A DNA stretch of 64,000 nucleotides from Niallia endozanthoxylica (GTDB taxonomy: Bacteria > Bacillota > Bacilli > Bacillales > Cytobacillaceae), in contig NZ_VYKL01000031.1 of NCBI RefSeq assembly GCF_008710145.1, forward strand, positions 1 through 64,000. Direction: 5' to 3'. Shown here piece by piece: positions 17,732 to 27,077 of the stretch; the first letter of the stretch is position 1; the number at the start of each line of letters is the position of its first letter. The translations under genes were made by a program, and so were the position numbers. Under the pieces are notes generated by a model that worked only from the letters and a program-made list of their open reading frames with translations, ran no database searches and had not been told where the DNA came from.

Positions 17732-20239
17732 TTGAGAATGTCCATACGCACAAAATTAATTATCATGTCTCTAATTTTTCTTGCTATACCGAGCCTGCTA
17801 ATTGGAATCATTGGCTATAAATCTTCCTTACGCAGTTTAAATAATCTTGGAGCGGATGGTCTGCAAACTGATGTGCGATTAACGATTGAAATGATTGGTG
17901 CATTGGATAAGCAAGTAAAAGCTGGAAATGTTTCGTTGGAGGAAGCACAAGAAGAAGTCAAGGTGGCGATATTAGGGGAAAAAGATTCAAACGGGAAACG
18001 CCCTATTAATCCACGCCTGAACTTAGGTGAACACGGTTTTATATTTATTACAAATTCTGCTGGTGATGAACTTGCACATCCTAACTTTGAAGGGCAGAAT
18101 GTGTGGAATATACAGACAACAGATGGTGTTTATTCTACACAAGAAATTGTGAAAGCTGCCAACAATGGTGGAGGGTTTGTCACCTATGAATGGCCATTGC
18201 CTAGTAATCCCGACGTGCATGTGCCTAAAATAACTTATGCAGAAAAGGATCCCTATTGGAATTGGATTGTATGTGCCGGGACCTATTTACCCGATTTTAA
18301 TGCAGGAGCGAATCGTCTGCTTTACCTTTTGTTAATTACACTAGGGATTTCTCTTTTTGCTGGTGTGATTGTCATTTTATGGTTTTCAAAGAAATTAACG
18401 AAACCCATCCTGCAAGTAGCGGATCAGGCAAAGTTGATTGCCTGTGGTGACTACTCACACGAAGCGATTGAAACCACAAGCAAGGATGAAATCGGTGAAC
18501 TCGTGATGAACTTTAATATCATGAAAGAGAACCAAAAAAAGGCAGAAAATCAGATTCGGCAAAGTGAAGCATTTCTTCAGTCGGTAACCTCTTATATGGG
18601 AGAAGGAATGGTTGTCACGGATACAGAAGGCAAATTGACATTTATGAATCCTGAAGCAGAACAATTACTTGGATGGCTTGAGGAGGAGTGTCTAAATCAA
18701 AATCTTCATGACCTCGTTCATCGCAGGGAGAATGGGAGTTCTTTTCCGTATGCAGAATGTCTAAACACTAAAAGCCTGGAAAAGGGAGAGGTAACTAGAA
18801 CAACGGAAGATTGGTTCATGAGAAAGAACGGCAGTCTATTTCCTGTTTCTTATGTGTCAAGCCCTATATTTGAAAACGATGTCGTGACAGGTTTAATTAT
18901 TGTCTTTCGCGATATTTCCAAACAGAAAGAGGATCAAGAAAGAATGGAATATATGGCATTCCATGATGATCTAACAAAGTTACCTAATTTGCGCTACTTA
19001 ACAGATAAACTGGAACAAGATATGAATAAACATAAGTCATTGGCTCTGCTCATCATTGATATCAATCGCTTTAAACACATTAATGAAGCACTTGGTCATA
19101 CTTTTGGTGATTTAATTCTGCAATTAGTTGCCAGCAGATTAAGAGAACTGTTCCCGTCAAATGTATTTGTTGGACGATTAACAGGAGATGAATTTGCCAT
19201 CGTCTACCCCTATTTAAATCAAGAAGACTTAGCTGCGGTTTGTAAACAGATTCACGATCAAATCTGCGAGCCTATGCAAGTCAAACATCTTCTCTTAAAT
19301 GTGTCGGTAACGATTGGTGTCTCATTGTATCCTGATGACGGAGATGAGGTAGATGTGCTATTGAAGCACGCGAACATGGCACTTATAGAAGCCACGCAAC
19401 AGCATGATTCTTTTCTAATGTATAAGCCTTCAATGGAGGGGATTGCATTTGATCGTCTCGTTTTGGAGAACGATTTGTATTATGCTTTGCAAAAAAATGA
19501 GCTTTATCTAGTCTATCAGCCGCAGGTTAATATTGTAACTGGCCAAATTCAAGGATTGGAAGCACTAGTACGTTGGAATCATCCAAAATATGGTTCTATT
19601 TCACCGGCGCAATTTATTCCAATGGCCGAGAATACTGGGCTTATTATCCCTATCGGTGAATGGGTGCTTCGTACTGCTTGCAGTCAATTAAAAGAGTGGC
19701 ATCATAACGGTCTTCCATCCCTAAGCATGGCTGTAAATCTGTCCTCCCGTCAATTTTATTCGCAGGACTTAATCGATACGGTGAAAGCTATTCTGCTTGA
19801 GACGGGTTTACCTCCTGGGGATTTGGAACTTGAAATCACAGAAAGTATGATGATGAATATAGAATATGCATCAGAAACCATGCAAGGCCTCAAACAATTA
19901 GGTTGCAAAATTGCTATTGATGATTTTGGAACGGGATATTCTTCTCTAAATTATTTAAAACACCTGCCGATAGACCGTTTGAAAATTGATCAATCTTTTA
20001 TCAGGGATCTCACAGAAAATGAGCAGGATGATACCATTGTATCCACCATCATTTCGATGGCACAGCATTTAAAGCTAGATGTCATTGCAGAAGGAGTAGA
20101 AACACAGGAGCAGAAGAATGCTTTGCGTAAGAAGCAGTGTTTTAACGTTCAGGGGTATCTCTATAGTCCACCGTTATCACCAGAGAATTTCTCTCAACAA
20201 TGGGAGCAACTGCAGCAAAAAGCAAAAAAATTTGCTTAG
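17732..20239 (+). CDS. Cache-HAMP-PAS-GGDEF-EAL cyclic-di-GMP protein
   Basis: 835 residues. Transmembrane segment about 10-28; extracytoplasmic Cache domain about 35-190 (with Y-A-E-K-D-P-Y-W-N-W-I-V and G-T-Y-L near its end); second transmembrane segment about 195-217; HAMP; PAS about 285-400; GGDEF about 410-565; EAL about 575-825. The diguanylate cyclase signature is degenerate (L-T-G-D-E-F for G-G-D-E-F), whereas the EAL domain keeps E-A-L-V-R-W, D-D-F-G-T-G-Y-S-S and K-I-D-Q-S-F. It is therefore likely a ligand-controlled c-di-GMP phosphodiesterase. The TTG start at 17732 is 6 nt after AAGGGGAG; an ATG at 17738 is the alternative. It is monocistronic. Confidence 0.92.
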   Translation: MRMSIRTKLIIMSLIFLAIPSLLIGIIGYKSSLRSLNNLGADGLQTDVRLTIEMIGALDKQVKAGNVSLEEAQEEVKVAILGEKDSNGKRPINPRLNLGEHGFIFITNSAGDELAHPNFEGQNVWNIQTTDGVYSTQEIVKAANNGGGFVTYEWPLPSNPDVHVPKITYAEKDPYWNWIVCAGTYLPDFNAGANRLLYLLLITLGISLFAGVIVILWFSKKLTKPILQVADQAKLIACGDYSHEAIETTSKDEIGELVMNFNIMKENQKKAENQIRQSEAFLQSVTSYMGEGMVVTDTEGKLTFMNPEAEQLLGWLEEECLNQNLHDLVHRRENGSSFPYAECLNTKSLEKGEVTRTTEDWFMRKNGSLFPVSYVSSPIFENDVVTGLIIVFRDISKQKEDQERMEYMAFHDDLTKLPNLRYLTDKLEQDMNKHKSLALLIIDINRFKHINEALGHTFGDLILQLVASRLRELFPSNVFVGRLTGDEFAIVYPYLNQEDLAAVCKQIHDQICEPMQVKHLLLNVSVTIGVSLYPDDGDEVDVLLKHANMALIEATQQHDSFLMYKPSMEGIAFDRLVLENDLYYALQKNELYLVYQPQVNIVTGQIQGLEALVRWNHPKYGSISPAQFIPMAENTGLIIPIGEWVLRTACSQLKEWHHNGLPSLSMAVNLSSRQFYSQDLIDTVKAILLETGLPPGDLELEITESMMMNIEYASETMQGLKQLGCKIAIDDFGTGYSSLNYLKHLPIDRLKIDQSFIRDLTENEQDDTIVSTIISMAQHLKLDVIAEGVETQEQKNALRKKQCFNVQGYLYSPPLSPENFSQQWEQLQQKAKKFA

Positions 20240-20256
20240 CATGACATGGAAATATT

Positions 20257-20320
20257 AATAAATGAGCCTAAATATACAAGGATTCCCAAAAAACTGTATA
20301 TTTAGGCTCATTTATTTTAT
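20257..20320. terminator. Strong bidirectional-type terminator
   Basis: Perfect 21-bp stem (20257-20277 with 20296-20316) with an 18-nt loop and T-rich tail, after the GGDEF-EAL gene. Confidence 0.85.
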
Positions 20321-20432
20321 TCTTAGGTTTAATTAGTTAACATATTAGCACTTAAAATACTTTTCAAAATGGGTTTCTCCCGTGACAAAATCCCATATAC
20401 ATAAGAGTAAAAGCTAACAGGGGTAGAGATAA

Positions 20433-21698
20433 TTGGACAAACAAAATAGCCGATTTCGATGGGTTGTATTCTCTTCTGTCTTATTTACTTATTTATTGAT
20501 GTCGAGCCAGCGGACTGCTCCGGGATTGATTACCGATCAAATAATGAGTGATTTTCATGTAACAGCAGCAACCATTGGGCTTTTGACAAGTATGCAATTT
20601 TTTGTTTATACCGGGTTGCAAATTCCAATGGGGCTGTTGGCCGATCGTTTTGGGCCTAATTTCTTCCTCATTATTGGAGCCATCCTTACCGGCTTTGGTA
20701 CAATGATATACAGTTTGAGTACGCATGAATCTGTCTTGTTTTTTGCGAGGATTCTGACAGGAATAGGGGATGCAACGATTTGGGTTAATATGGTGTTAAT
20801 GTTAAGTTTATGGTTTTCGGCAAAGGAATTTACACAATTAATCGGAGTGGTGGCCATGACAGGAAGCCTTGGTTTTCTCGTGGCAACTGTCCCATTCGCT
20901 GCATGGATTGACTTTCTTGGCTGGCGGACAGTATTTTTATCGACGGGAATCTTATTATGCCTATGTGGCATTCTTTTATATTTTGTCCTTGTAAAAATAC
21001 CAAAACAATCCATTTTGGAACAAACTGAAACAGAGCGTGAAAAAACAGGGGTCTTACTGCGAAGAATCTTTTCGAACCGGCAGGCATGGGCTTTATTTTT
21101 TTGTCATTTTGGTATTGTTGGAACATATATAGGATTTATTGGATCATGGGCAGTGCCTTATGGGATGAATATATATGGATTGTCACGTTTAGAGGCGAGT
21201 CAACTCCTTTTAATTGGATTGATTGGGGCCCTCATTGGTGCACCCTTAGCCAGTTGGATTTCAAGCCGCTTAGAGATGATTAAACGCCCTTATGTTATTG
21301 TCCATATCATTCTTTTGTTATGTTGGTCTAGCTTTCTATTATTGAATGGGAAACCGCCACTGTTCTTACTCACAATCCTTTTCTTTGTGATGGGGCTTGC
21401 ATATGGGGCAAATGCCTTAACATTTGCCTCTGTTCGTCAATCTTTTCCAATTATCGAATCTGGTATTGCTTCAGGGTTTGCAAATACGGGTGGATTCTTA
21501 AGTGCTGTTTTACTGCCAAGCATTTTTGGAAAGGTATTGGATTATTTTCAGTTTGCATCAGGAAGTGTAAGTGCTGGATATTACTACGGTTTTATCATTC
21601 CCGTGATTTTCTCCATGATTGGTTTAGTGGGCGTGATTTCCATTAAGGAAAAGCGTCAGTTACGGAAGGTCAAACCCCTTCCCACTCATCTTAAATAA
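20433..21698 (+). CDS. MFS transporter
   Basis: 421 residues, 12 predicted membrane helices. The first inter-helix motif G-L-L-A-D-R-F-G-P matches the MFS motif A (G-x-x-x-D-R-x-G-R/P). The central cytoplasmic loop is around residues 190-215. TTG start with AGGGGT about 9 nt upstream. It is followed at 61 bp by the YoxD-like reductase. The substrate cannot be predicted. Confidence 0.88.
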   Translation: MDKQNSRFRWVVFSSVLFTYLLMSSQRTAPGLITDQIMSDFHVTAATIGLLTSMQFFVYTGLQIPMGLLADRFGPNFFLIIGAILTGFGTMIYSLSTHESVLFFARILTGIGDATIWVNMVLMLSLWFSAKEFTQLIGVVAMTGSLGFLVATVPFAAWIDFLGWRTVFLSTGILLCLCGILLYFVLVKIPKQSILEQTETEREKTGVLLRRIFSNRQAWALFFCHFGIVGTYIGFIGSWAVPYGMNIYGLSRLEASQLLLIGLIGALIGAPLASWISSRLEMIKRPYVIVHIILLLCWSSFLLLNGKPPLFLLTILFFVMGLAYGANALTFASVRQSFPIIESGIASGFANTGGFLSAVLLPSIFGKVLDYFQFASGSVSAGYYYGFIIPVIFSMIGLVGVISIKEKRQLRKVKPLPTHLK

Positions 21699-21759
21699 AG
21701 CATAAAGTTAGAGGGATTCTTCCACAATAAGATAGATAACGTGGAAGGAGTTGTAAAAA

Positions 21760-22485
21760 ATGAGTCAAACATTAAAAGGTAAAACAGCCATTGTCACTGG
21801 TGCAGGAAAAGGGATAGGCAAGGCCATTGCACTTGCTTTAGCAAAGGAAGGGGTAAATATTGGTTTATTAGCACGAACGGAGACAGACTTAAAAGAAGTT
21901 GTCAGTAAGGTTGCAGGTTCAGGGGTAAAAGCCGCTTATACAGCCGTTGATATTTCATCTAGAGAAGACGTAGAACGTGCAATTCAAGAAGTAACGAACG
22001 AGCTAGGGTCAGCTGACATTCTTATTAATAATGCGGGAATAGGAAAATTTGCCACGCTATTGGAAATGGATCCAGAAGAATGGAAAAGGATTATTGATGT
22101 TAATTTATTAGGACTCTATTATGTCACTCGTTCGGTTCTGCCTCAATTAATTGAAAAAAATCGAGGAGATATTATCAATATTTCCTCAACAAATGGGTTA
22201 AACGGTGCAGCAACTTCTAGTGCCTACAGCGCTTCAAAATTTGGCGTCATCGGGCTGACGGAATCATTAGCGCAAGAAGTTAGAAGGAATAATATCCGCG
22301 TGACAGCTTTAACTCCAAGTACAGTGGCCACAGAACTTGCTATTAATACAAACTTAATCGCAGAAAATAATGATGAAAAATATATGCAGCCGGAGGACAT
22401 TGCTGAATTTGTTATATCGCAATTGAAATTACATCCGCGTATTTATGTGAAGCAAGCAAGTCTATTGGCAACCAATCCGTTCTAA
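21760..22485 (+). CDS. yoxD: Short-chain dehydrogenase, YoxD-like
   Basis: 241 residues, classical SDR. Cofactor motif T-G-A-G-K-G-I-G-K-A (about 13-22), N-N-A-G (about 90), catalytic Ser in I-N-I-S-S-T, and Y-S-A-S-K-F (Tyr-x-x-x-Lys). The near-C-terminal T-P-S-T-V-A and M-Q-P-E-D-I-A-E-F resemble B. subtilis YoxD, often annotated as 3-oxoacyl-ACP reductase. It uses NAD(P)H to reduce a carbonyl; the true substrate is unknown. Strong GGAAGGAG ribosome binding site. Confidence 0.88.
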   Translation: MSQTLKGKTAIVTGAGKGIGKAIALALAKEGVNIGLLARTETDLKEVVSKVAGSGVKAAYTAVDISSREDVERAIQEVTNELGSADILINNAGIGKFATLLEMDPEEWKRIIDVNLLGLYYVTRSVLPQLIEKNRGDIINISSTNGLNGAATSSAYSASKFGVIGLTESLAQEVRRNNIRVTALTPSTVATELAINTNLIAENNDEKYMQPEDIAEFVISQLKLHPRIYVKQASLLATNPF

Positions 22486-22500
22486 ATGCGGGGGAAAGAG

Positions 22501-22546
22501 AAAGGCGCTATGGACCAGTCTTTACTAGTTCATGGTGCCTTTCCTT
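22501..22546 (+). terminator. Rho-independent terminator
   Basis: 15-bp stem with G-U pairs (22501-22515 with 22528-22542; AAAGGCGCTATGGAC / GTTCATGGTGCCTTT) and a pyrimidine-rich tail. The 22547-22690 gap is AT-rich without a gene. Confidence 0.65.
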
Positions 22547-22690
22547 CCTCTTATACCATTTTAAATGTATGATTTGAATTTTTCGAATATTGGCTCTATA
22601 TATTTTTATACAAAATCTGATGGTATTAACTACATCAAATAGCAGCAGTGAATCATAAAATAATCCAATGAATCTTTTTAGGAGGCAGCT

Positions 22691-24046
22691 ATGAAAATAC
22701 TATTGCTGGCTGGAGGAGTAGGGAAAAGACTTTGGCCACTATCCAATCATGTAAGATCGAAGCAGTTTCTTAAACTGTTAAGAAATGACCATGATCAACT
22801 TGAGTCAACCATTCAGCGGATTTGCCGGCAATTGGATTCACTTGGATTGCTTGCTTCTACTTCTATTATCACATGTCAGGACCAAGTGGAGATCATACGA
22901 AATCAGATTGGGGACGATGTTCAGCTAATCTGTGAACCATATCAAAGAGGCACGTTTGCTTCTATCGCATTAGCCAGTACATTTCTCCATTCAAAGCTTT
23001 TGATAGAGCCGGATGAAACAATTTGTGTGCTGCCTGCAGACTGTTTTGCTGATGCATCTTTTTTTCAATTAATAAACCTATTCCCGAAATGTCTGCGTCT
23101 TTCCTGTGCCAAGATATTGCTCATCGGTGTTCCTCCGTCATTTCCGTCTAATCAGTTTGGCTATATTGTGCCAAACATGAACCATCCTGCGCAGTATTAT
23201 CCTATCGAACAATTTATTGAAAAGCCCGACCCCATCCTTGCCCAAACATTAATAAACAAACAGGCTTTATGGAATTGCGGTGTTTTTGCCTTTCCATTAA
23301 CATTCATGCTTCAATATTTGAAGGATAAAGGGCTGCCTGCCGATTATCAGCAGTTCCTGGCAAGTTATCAGCAGCTTCCAACCATTAGCTTCGATCATGA
23401 AGTGGTTGAGAAAGCGTCTGACACAATTGTTATTCCCTTTCATGGGTTGTGGAAAGACTTAGGATCTTGGTCATCTATCACGGAACAATTGGACCTTAAC
23501 ATCGTAGGAAAGGGTAATCTATCAACAGATTCCACCAACGCCCATATTGTTAATGAGCTTTCCTTGCCCATACATGTGATTGGTCTTTCGAACAGCATCA
23601 TCGCTGCCAGTCCTGATGGCATTCTAATTGCTGATAAAAAGCAGTCCCATAGAATTAAAGAGATGATTAAAGACGAGCGCCCTATGTATGTGGAAAAAAG
23701 GTGGGGAAGCTATCAGATTTTACACCAAAAAGGAACGGGGCAGGGAGAAGAAAGTCTAACGAAATTAATCAAAGTTGAATCTGGCAGAAATATGAGCTAC
23801 CAAAGTCATCGTTGGCGGAAAGAAATTTGGACGGTCCTGTCAGGATGTGGTGAATTTATTTTAGATGATCAACTTTTTTCAATCCATTCCGGAGATGTAC
23901 TAAAAATACCTGTTGGTGTAAAACATGGCGTGAAAGCCATCACGCCTCTCGAATTGATTGAAGTTCAAATTGGCAGCAACATAGATGAGAACGATATCAT
24001 TTGCTACACAGATTCCTGGGAAGAAGCTAGGAAAAGATGTAGGTGA
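22691..24046 (+). CDS. manC: Mannose-1-phosphate guanylyltransferase (with C-terminal cupin)
   Basis: 451 residues. The N-terminal nucleotidyltransferase carries L-L-A-G-G-V-G-K-R-L-W-P-L-S (signature GG-x-G-x-R-L), E-P-Y-Q-R-G-T (ligand site), Q-F-I-E-K-P and N-C-G-V-F-A-F. The C-terminal 110 residues are a type II mannose-6-phosphate isomerase cupin (E-K-R-W-G-S-Y, Y-Q-S-H-R-W-R-K-E-I-W-T-V, I-P-V-G-V-K-H). It makes GDP-mannose from mannose-1-P and GTP; the cupin may also confer isomerase activity. It leads the glycosyltransferase cluster and supplies its sugar donor. AGGAGG ribosome binding site. Confidence 0.9.
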   Translation: MKILLLAGGVGKRLWPLSNHVRSKQFLKLLRNDHDQLESTIQRICRQLDSLGLLASTSIITCQDQVEIIRNQIGDDVQLICEPYQRGTFASIALASTFLHSKLLIEPDETICVLPADCFADASFFQLINLFPKCLRLSCAKILLIGVPPSFPSNQFGYIVPNMNHPAQYYPIEQFIEKPDPILAQTLINKQALWNCGVFAFPLTFMLQYLKDKGLPADYQQFLASYQQLPTISFDHEVVEKASDTIVIPFHGLWKDLGSWSSITEQLDLNIVGKGNLSTDSTNAHIVNELSLPIHVIGLSNSIIAASPDGILIADKKQSHRIKEMIKDERPMYVEKRWGSYQILHQKGTGQGEESLTKLIKVESGRNMSYQSHRWRKEIWTVLSGCGEFILDDQLFSIHSGDVLKIPVGVKHGVKAITPLELIEVQIGSNIDENDIICYTDSWEEARKRCR

Positions 24047-24059
24047 GAGGGGGGATTTT

Positions 24060-24764
24060 GTGGTTTCAATCATTTGTTGTACCATCCGACAAAATTATTT
24101 GGAAAATGTATTTCAAAACTTTGAAAGTCAAGATTGGAAAGAAAAAGAATTGATTATTGTTTTAAATAAAGATGACATGGATAAAAGCAAATGGGAAAAC
24201 CGAGCAAAATTATCTTCAAATGCTACTGTCTATCAATTACCGGAAAAAAATACTTTGGGAGAATGTCTAAATTTTGCGATTGCTAAAGCAAAGTATTCTA
24301 TTATAGCCAAATTTGATGATGACGATTATTATGCACCTCAATATGTAAGACGTTCAATGGAGACGTTAAGTGAAACAAAAGCAGACGTGGTAGGCAAAAG
24401 AACCGTTTATATGTATTTTGAAGATGAGAAAATACTTGCGGTCCATAAACCGGGAAGAGAAAATAAATTTGTTAAACAAGGACTTAAGGGAGCTACACTC
24501 TTTTTTAAGAAAGAACTCTGTCGAAAGATAATCTTTCCTAAGTTGAATCTAGGTGAAGATACTTATTTTTTGCGTGAATGTGTGAGGAACGGTTATAAAT
24601 TATTTTCAGCAGATAAAAACGATTATGTCGTTATAAGAACATCAAAACTAGGTCACCATACCTGGAATTTAAGTAATCAAACGCTTCTGAAAAAATCTTC
24701 CATCATAGGAATAATGGAAAACTTTAAACCACTCATTCAAAGTGAGAGATTCGAGAAAGATTAA
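24060..24764 (+). CDS. Family 2 glycosyltransferase
   Basis: 234 residues, GT-A fold. S-I-I-C-C-T-I-R at the N-terminus and the D-D-D-D-Y metal/nucleotide-sugar region (about residue 93), then L-G-E-D-T-Y-F as the later acidic motif. The GTG at 24060 is preceded by GAGAGGGGGG; a longer frame to 23985 runs inside manC and is less likely. It follows manC by 13 bp and precedes the next glycosyltransferase by 11 bp, so it is co-transcribed. Confidence 0.82.
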   Translation: MVSIICCTIRQNYLENVFQNFESQDWKEKELIIVLNKDDMDKSKWENRAKLSSNATVYQLPEKNTLGECLNFAIAKAKYSIIAKFDDDDYYAPQYVRRSMETLSETKADVVGKRTVYMYFEDEKILAVHKPGRENKFVKQGLKGATLFFKKELCRKIIFPKLNLGEDTYFLRECVRNGYKLFSADKNDYVVIRTSKLGHHTWNLSNQTLLKKSSIIGIMENFKPLIQSERFEKD

Positions 24765-24775
24765 GGAGATCAAAA

Positions 24776-25939
24776 ATGGAAAACTATCAGGTCATTTGGA
24801 GAGGTCCAGTTCTCGATTCAACTGGATATGGAGCGGCAAGCAGAGAATATGCTTTATCATTGCATCGACAAGGACTTGACATCAAAATTGAAACCTATAC
24901 GTGGGGATACCCGTCCAAATCGATTGAAAAGGATAAAAGAGAACAGTTGTTAATCTTAATGAATAAACCAATCGCCATAGACAAGCAAAAACTGCTCATT
25001 CTGCACAGCCCCCCTGGGAATATTGATCTTGAGGAGGATAGACAGAAATTTAGTCGAACCATTTTGTATACTGCATGGGAAACGACAAAGATTCCAAAGC
25101 CGATGATTCCAGCTATCCAATCCTTTGATGCCGTATGTGTACCCTCTTTTCAAAATATAGAAACCTTGATTAATAGCGGTGTTGATATACCGCTGTATCA
25201 CGTACCACATGGAGCAGATACTAAGATGTTTACTCCTGGAAATAAGAAATCAAGTCTTAATAACGCAAATGGAAGGTTTGTCTTTGTTTCAATCTTTGAT
25301 TTTATTCACCGAAAAAATCCTGAAACATTATTAAGAGCTTATTGGGAGGAGTTTTCATCAAATGATCCTGTGCTGCTTTTAATTAAGACTTATGGAGACT
25401 CACGAAAAAAAATTATTTCTAAAGTTAATCAGTATAAAAGATTGCTCGGATATGGAAATGAAACAGCTCCACTAGTGATTATCACAGGAATCATTGGAGA
25501 AGAAGAATTAAAAGGAATCTATACACTAGGAAATGTATTTGTACTTCCAACAAGGGGAGAAGGGGCGGGGCTGCCATTCATGGAGGCTTTATCGAGTGGA
25601 CTTCCCGTTATTTCAACTGGATGGGGAGGGCAAATGGATTTTATTCATGAACAAAATTCATTTTTAGTCGATTACGAGCTAAGTCCAATTAAAAATCGAA
25701 TGAACAATGAACATGCAATCGCACCCTTTAAAAATGAGTTAGTAGAAAATGAAAAAGAATGGTGGGCCGAGGCAAATGTAACCGACTTAAAAAAACAAAT
25801 GAGATATGCCTATAAGAATCCCGAGCTGTGCAAACAAAAAGGGGAAAGAGGAAGAAGAGACATGTTAAAGATGACATGGGATCAAGCTGGTGAGACATTA
25901 AAACATGTCATCATAGATGTCATTGGCTCGAGGGCTTAA
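24776..25939 (+). CDS. Family 4-type glycosyltransferase
   Basis: 387 residues, GT-B fold. S-T-G-Y-G-A-A-S-R-E-Y near the N-terminus and the donor-binding stretch P-T-R-G-E-G-A-G-L-P-F-M-E-A-L-S-S-G-L-P-V (E-x7-E type) near residue 265-285. AGGAG start context. Its 3' end overlaps by 20 bp with the 3' end of the convergent glycosyltransferase at 25920, with no terminator between them. Confidence 0.85.
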   Translation: MENYQVIWRGPVLDSTGYGAASREYALSLHRQGLDIKIETYTWGYPSKSIEKDKREQLLILMNKPIAIDKQKLLILHSPPGNIDLEEDRQKFSRTILYTAWETTKIPKPMIPAIQSFDAVCVPSFQNIETLINSGVDIPLYHVPHGADTKMFTPGNKKSSLNNANGRFVFVSIFDFIHRKNPETLLRAYWEEFSSNDPVLLLIKTYGDSRKKIISKVNQYKRLLGYGNETAPLVIITGIIGEEELKGIYTLGNVFVLPTRGEGAGLPFMEALSSGLPVISTGWGGQMDFIHEQNSFLVDYELSPIKNRMNNEHAIAPFKNELVENEKEWWAEANVTDLKKQMRYAYKNPELCKQKGERGRRDMLKMTWDQAGETLKHVIIDVIGSRA

Positions 25940-27077
25940 ATTTCTCTATTTCATCATATATGCCCTGTGCAATCGATTTCCATGAATAATGCTCATTAAT
26001 ATATTCCTGTCCATTTGATGATAGTTCTTCTAATAATTTATCCTCTGTGTAATATTGATTTAATGCAGCTGCAAACTGATCTTTTTCAACCTGAATATAA
26101 TGTTTAAAATCTGTAAGATTCAACCCTCTAACTCCACATTTCGTTGAGAATAATGGAATTCCTGCTGATAAGAACTCTAATGTTTTAAGACTAACGCCTG
26201 TACCTGTAAACATGGGATTGATGGCCATATTGGCAGAAGCAAATAGTTTTAATTTTTGCTTCTGTGAAATTCGACCTGATATTTGGACGTTCGTTTTTTT
26301 ATGATTAGAAAAAGAAATTCCGCAGCCGCCAGCAATAACAAATTCAATTTCGGGACAGTGATGGGCTAATTCGTGAATGATAAATTGAACAGCCTCTATG
26401 TTAGGAGGGAATTCTGATCCAATAAAAATAGCCTTGGGTTTAGAATTGAATGTTTTCGTCGAGTTGCGCCAAGTGTGGGGATAAATTCCATTTGGTGCTA
26501 TTTTTACTTGATTGGGATTTTTTTTATACATCGAAATAAAGCTTTCTCTTTCCATTTTCGATGTGGCAAACACTACATCCGCATGTTCAACGATTCTTTT
26601 TTCAAGTTCATAAACGGTAGGGAGAAATTTCCTGGCTTTTTCATCATTCCAAACAAGCTGGGCTAAGCGGTATTCATGATTATGGCTGTTATAGATTCTC
26701 AGTTTATTGTCTCTCCCTACATACGAGTCAACCTCAAGCAGATACGGAGATTCATGGACAATGATTTCATTCGTTTTATATAGTTTTTCAAAGTATTCCT
26801 TATAATTTGTTATTTGACGGGAACGTTCCATATGGTCAATTAACATGAATTCATAAGAAAAACGAGGCTTATTCCATTTAGGATCCAAACCTACTTTATA
26901 CTCCTTGAATGTGGGTGAATAGCGATATAGGCCGCTTTTGTGACCGGTGTTCTGAGATAAGAGCGTGATATCATAATACATGCTGAGTTCATGGTAAAGA
27001 TGAAAATACCTCAACGTACCACCGCTTGATGGGGGAATAACAGTCGGAAAATGATTAAGGACTAATACCTTTTTCAT
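25920..27077 (-). CDS. Group 1 glycosyltransferase
   Basis: 385 residues, GT-B. The N-terminal P-S-S-G-G-T-L-R-Y-F-H glycine motif is followed by V-F-A-T-S-K-M-E-R-E and P-N-G-I-Y in the linker region. The C-terminal donor domain contains F-T-G-T-G-V-S-L-K-T-L-E-F-L-S-A-G-I-P-L. ATG at 27077 follows GGGAGAAA and overlaps the stop of the upstream glycosyltransferase by 4 bp (two-gene minus-strand operon). Confidence 0.83.
   Translation of the reverse strand: MKKVLVLNHFPTVIPPSSGGTLRYFHLYHELSMYYDITLLSQNTGHKSGLYRYSPTFKEYKVGLDPKWNKPRFSYEFMLIDHMERSRQITNYKEYFEKLYKTNEIIVHESPYLLEVDSYVGRDNKLRIYNSHNHEYRLAQLVWNDEKARKFLPTVYELEKRIVEHADVVFATSKMERESFISMYKKNPNQVKIAPNGIYPHTWRNSTKTFNSKPKAIFIGSEFPPNIEAVQFIIHELAHHCPEIEFVIAGGCGISFSNHKKTNVQISGRISQKQKLKLFASANMAINPMFTGTGVSLKTLEFLSAGIPLFSTKCGVRGLNLTDFKHYIQVEKDQFAAALNQYYTEDKLLEELSSNGQEYINEHYSWKSIAQGIYDEIEKFKPSSQ

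Noticed and set aside
22547-22690. Sigma-K/E promoter before manC
   Set aside because: A CATA-N3-TA-like element exists near 22655, but no properly spaced -35 partner could be found.
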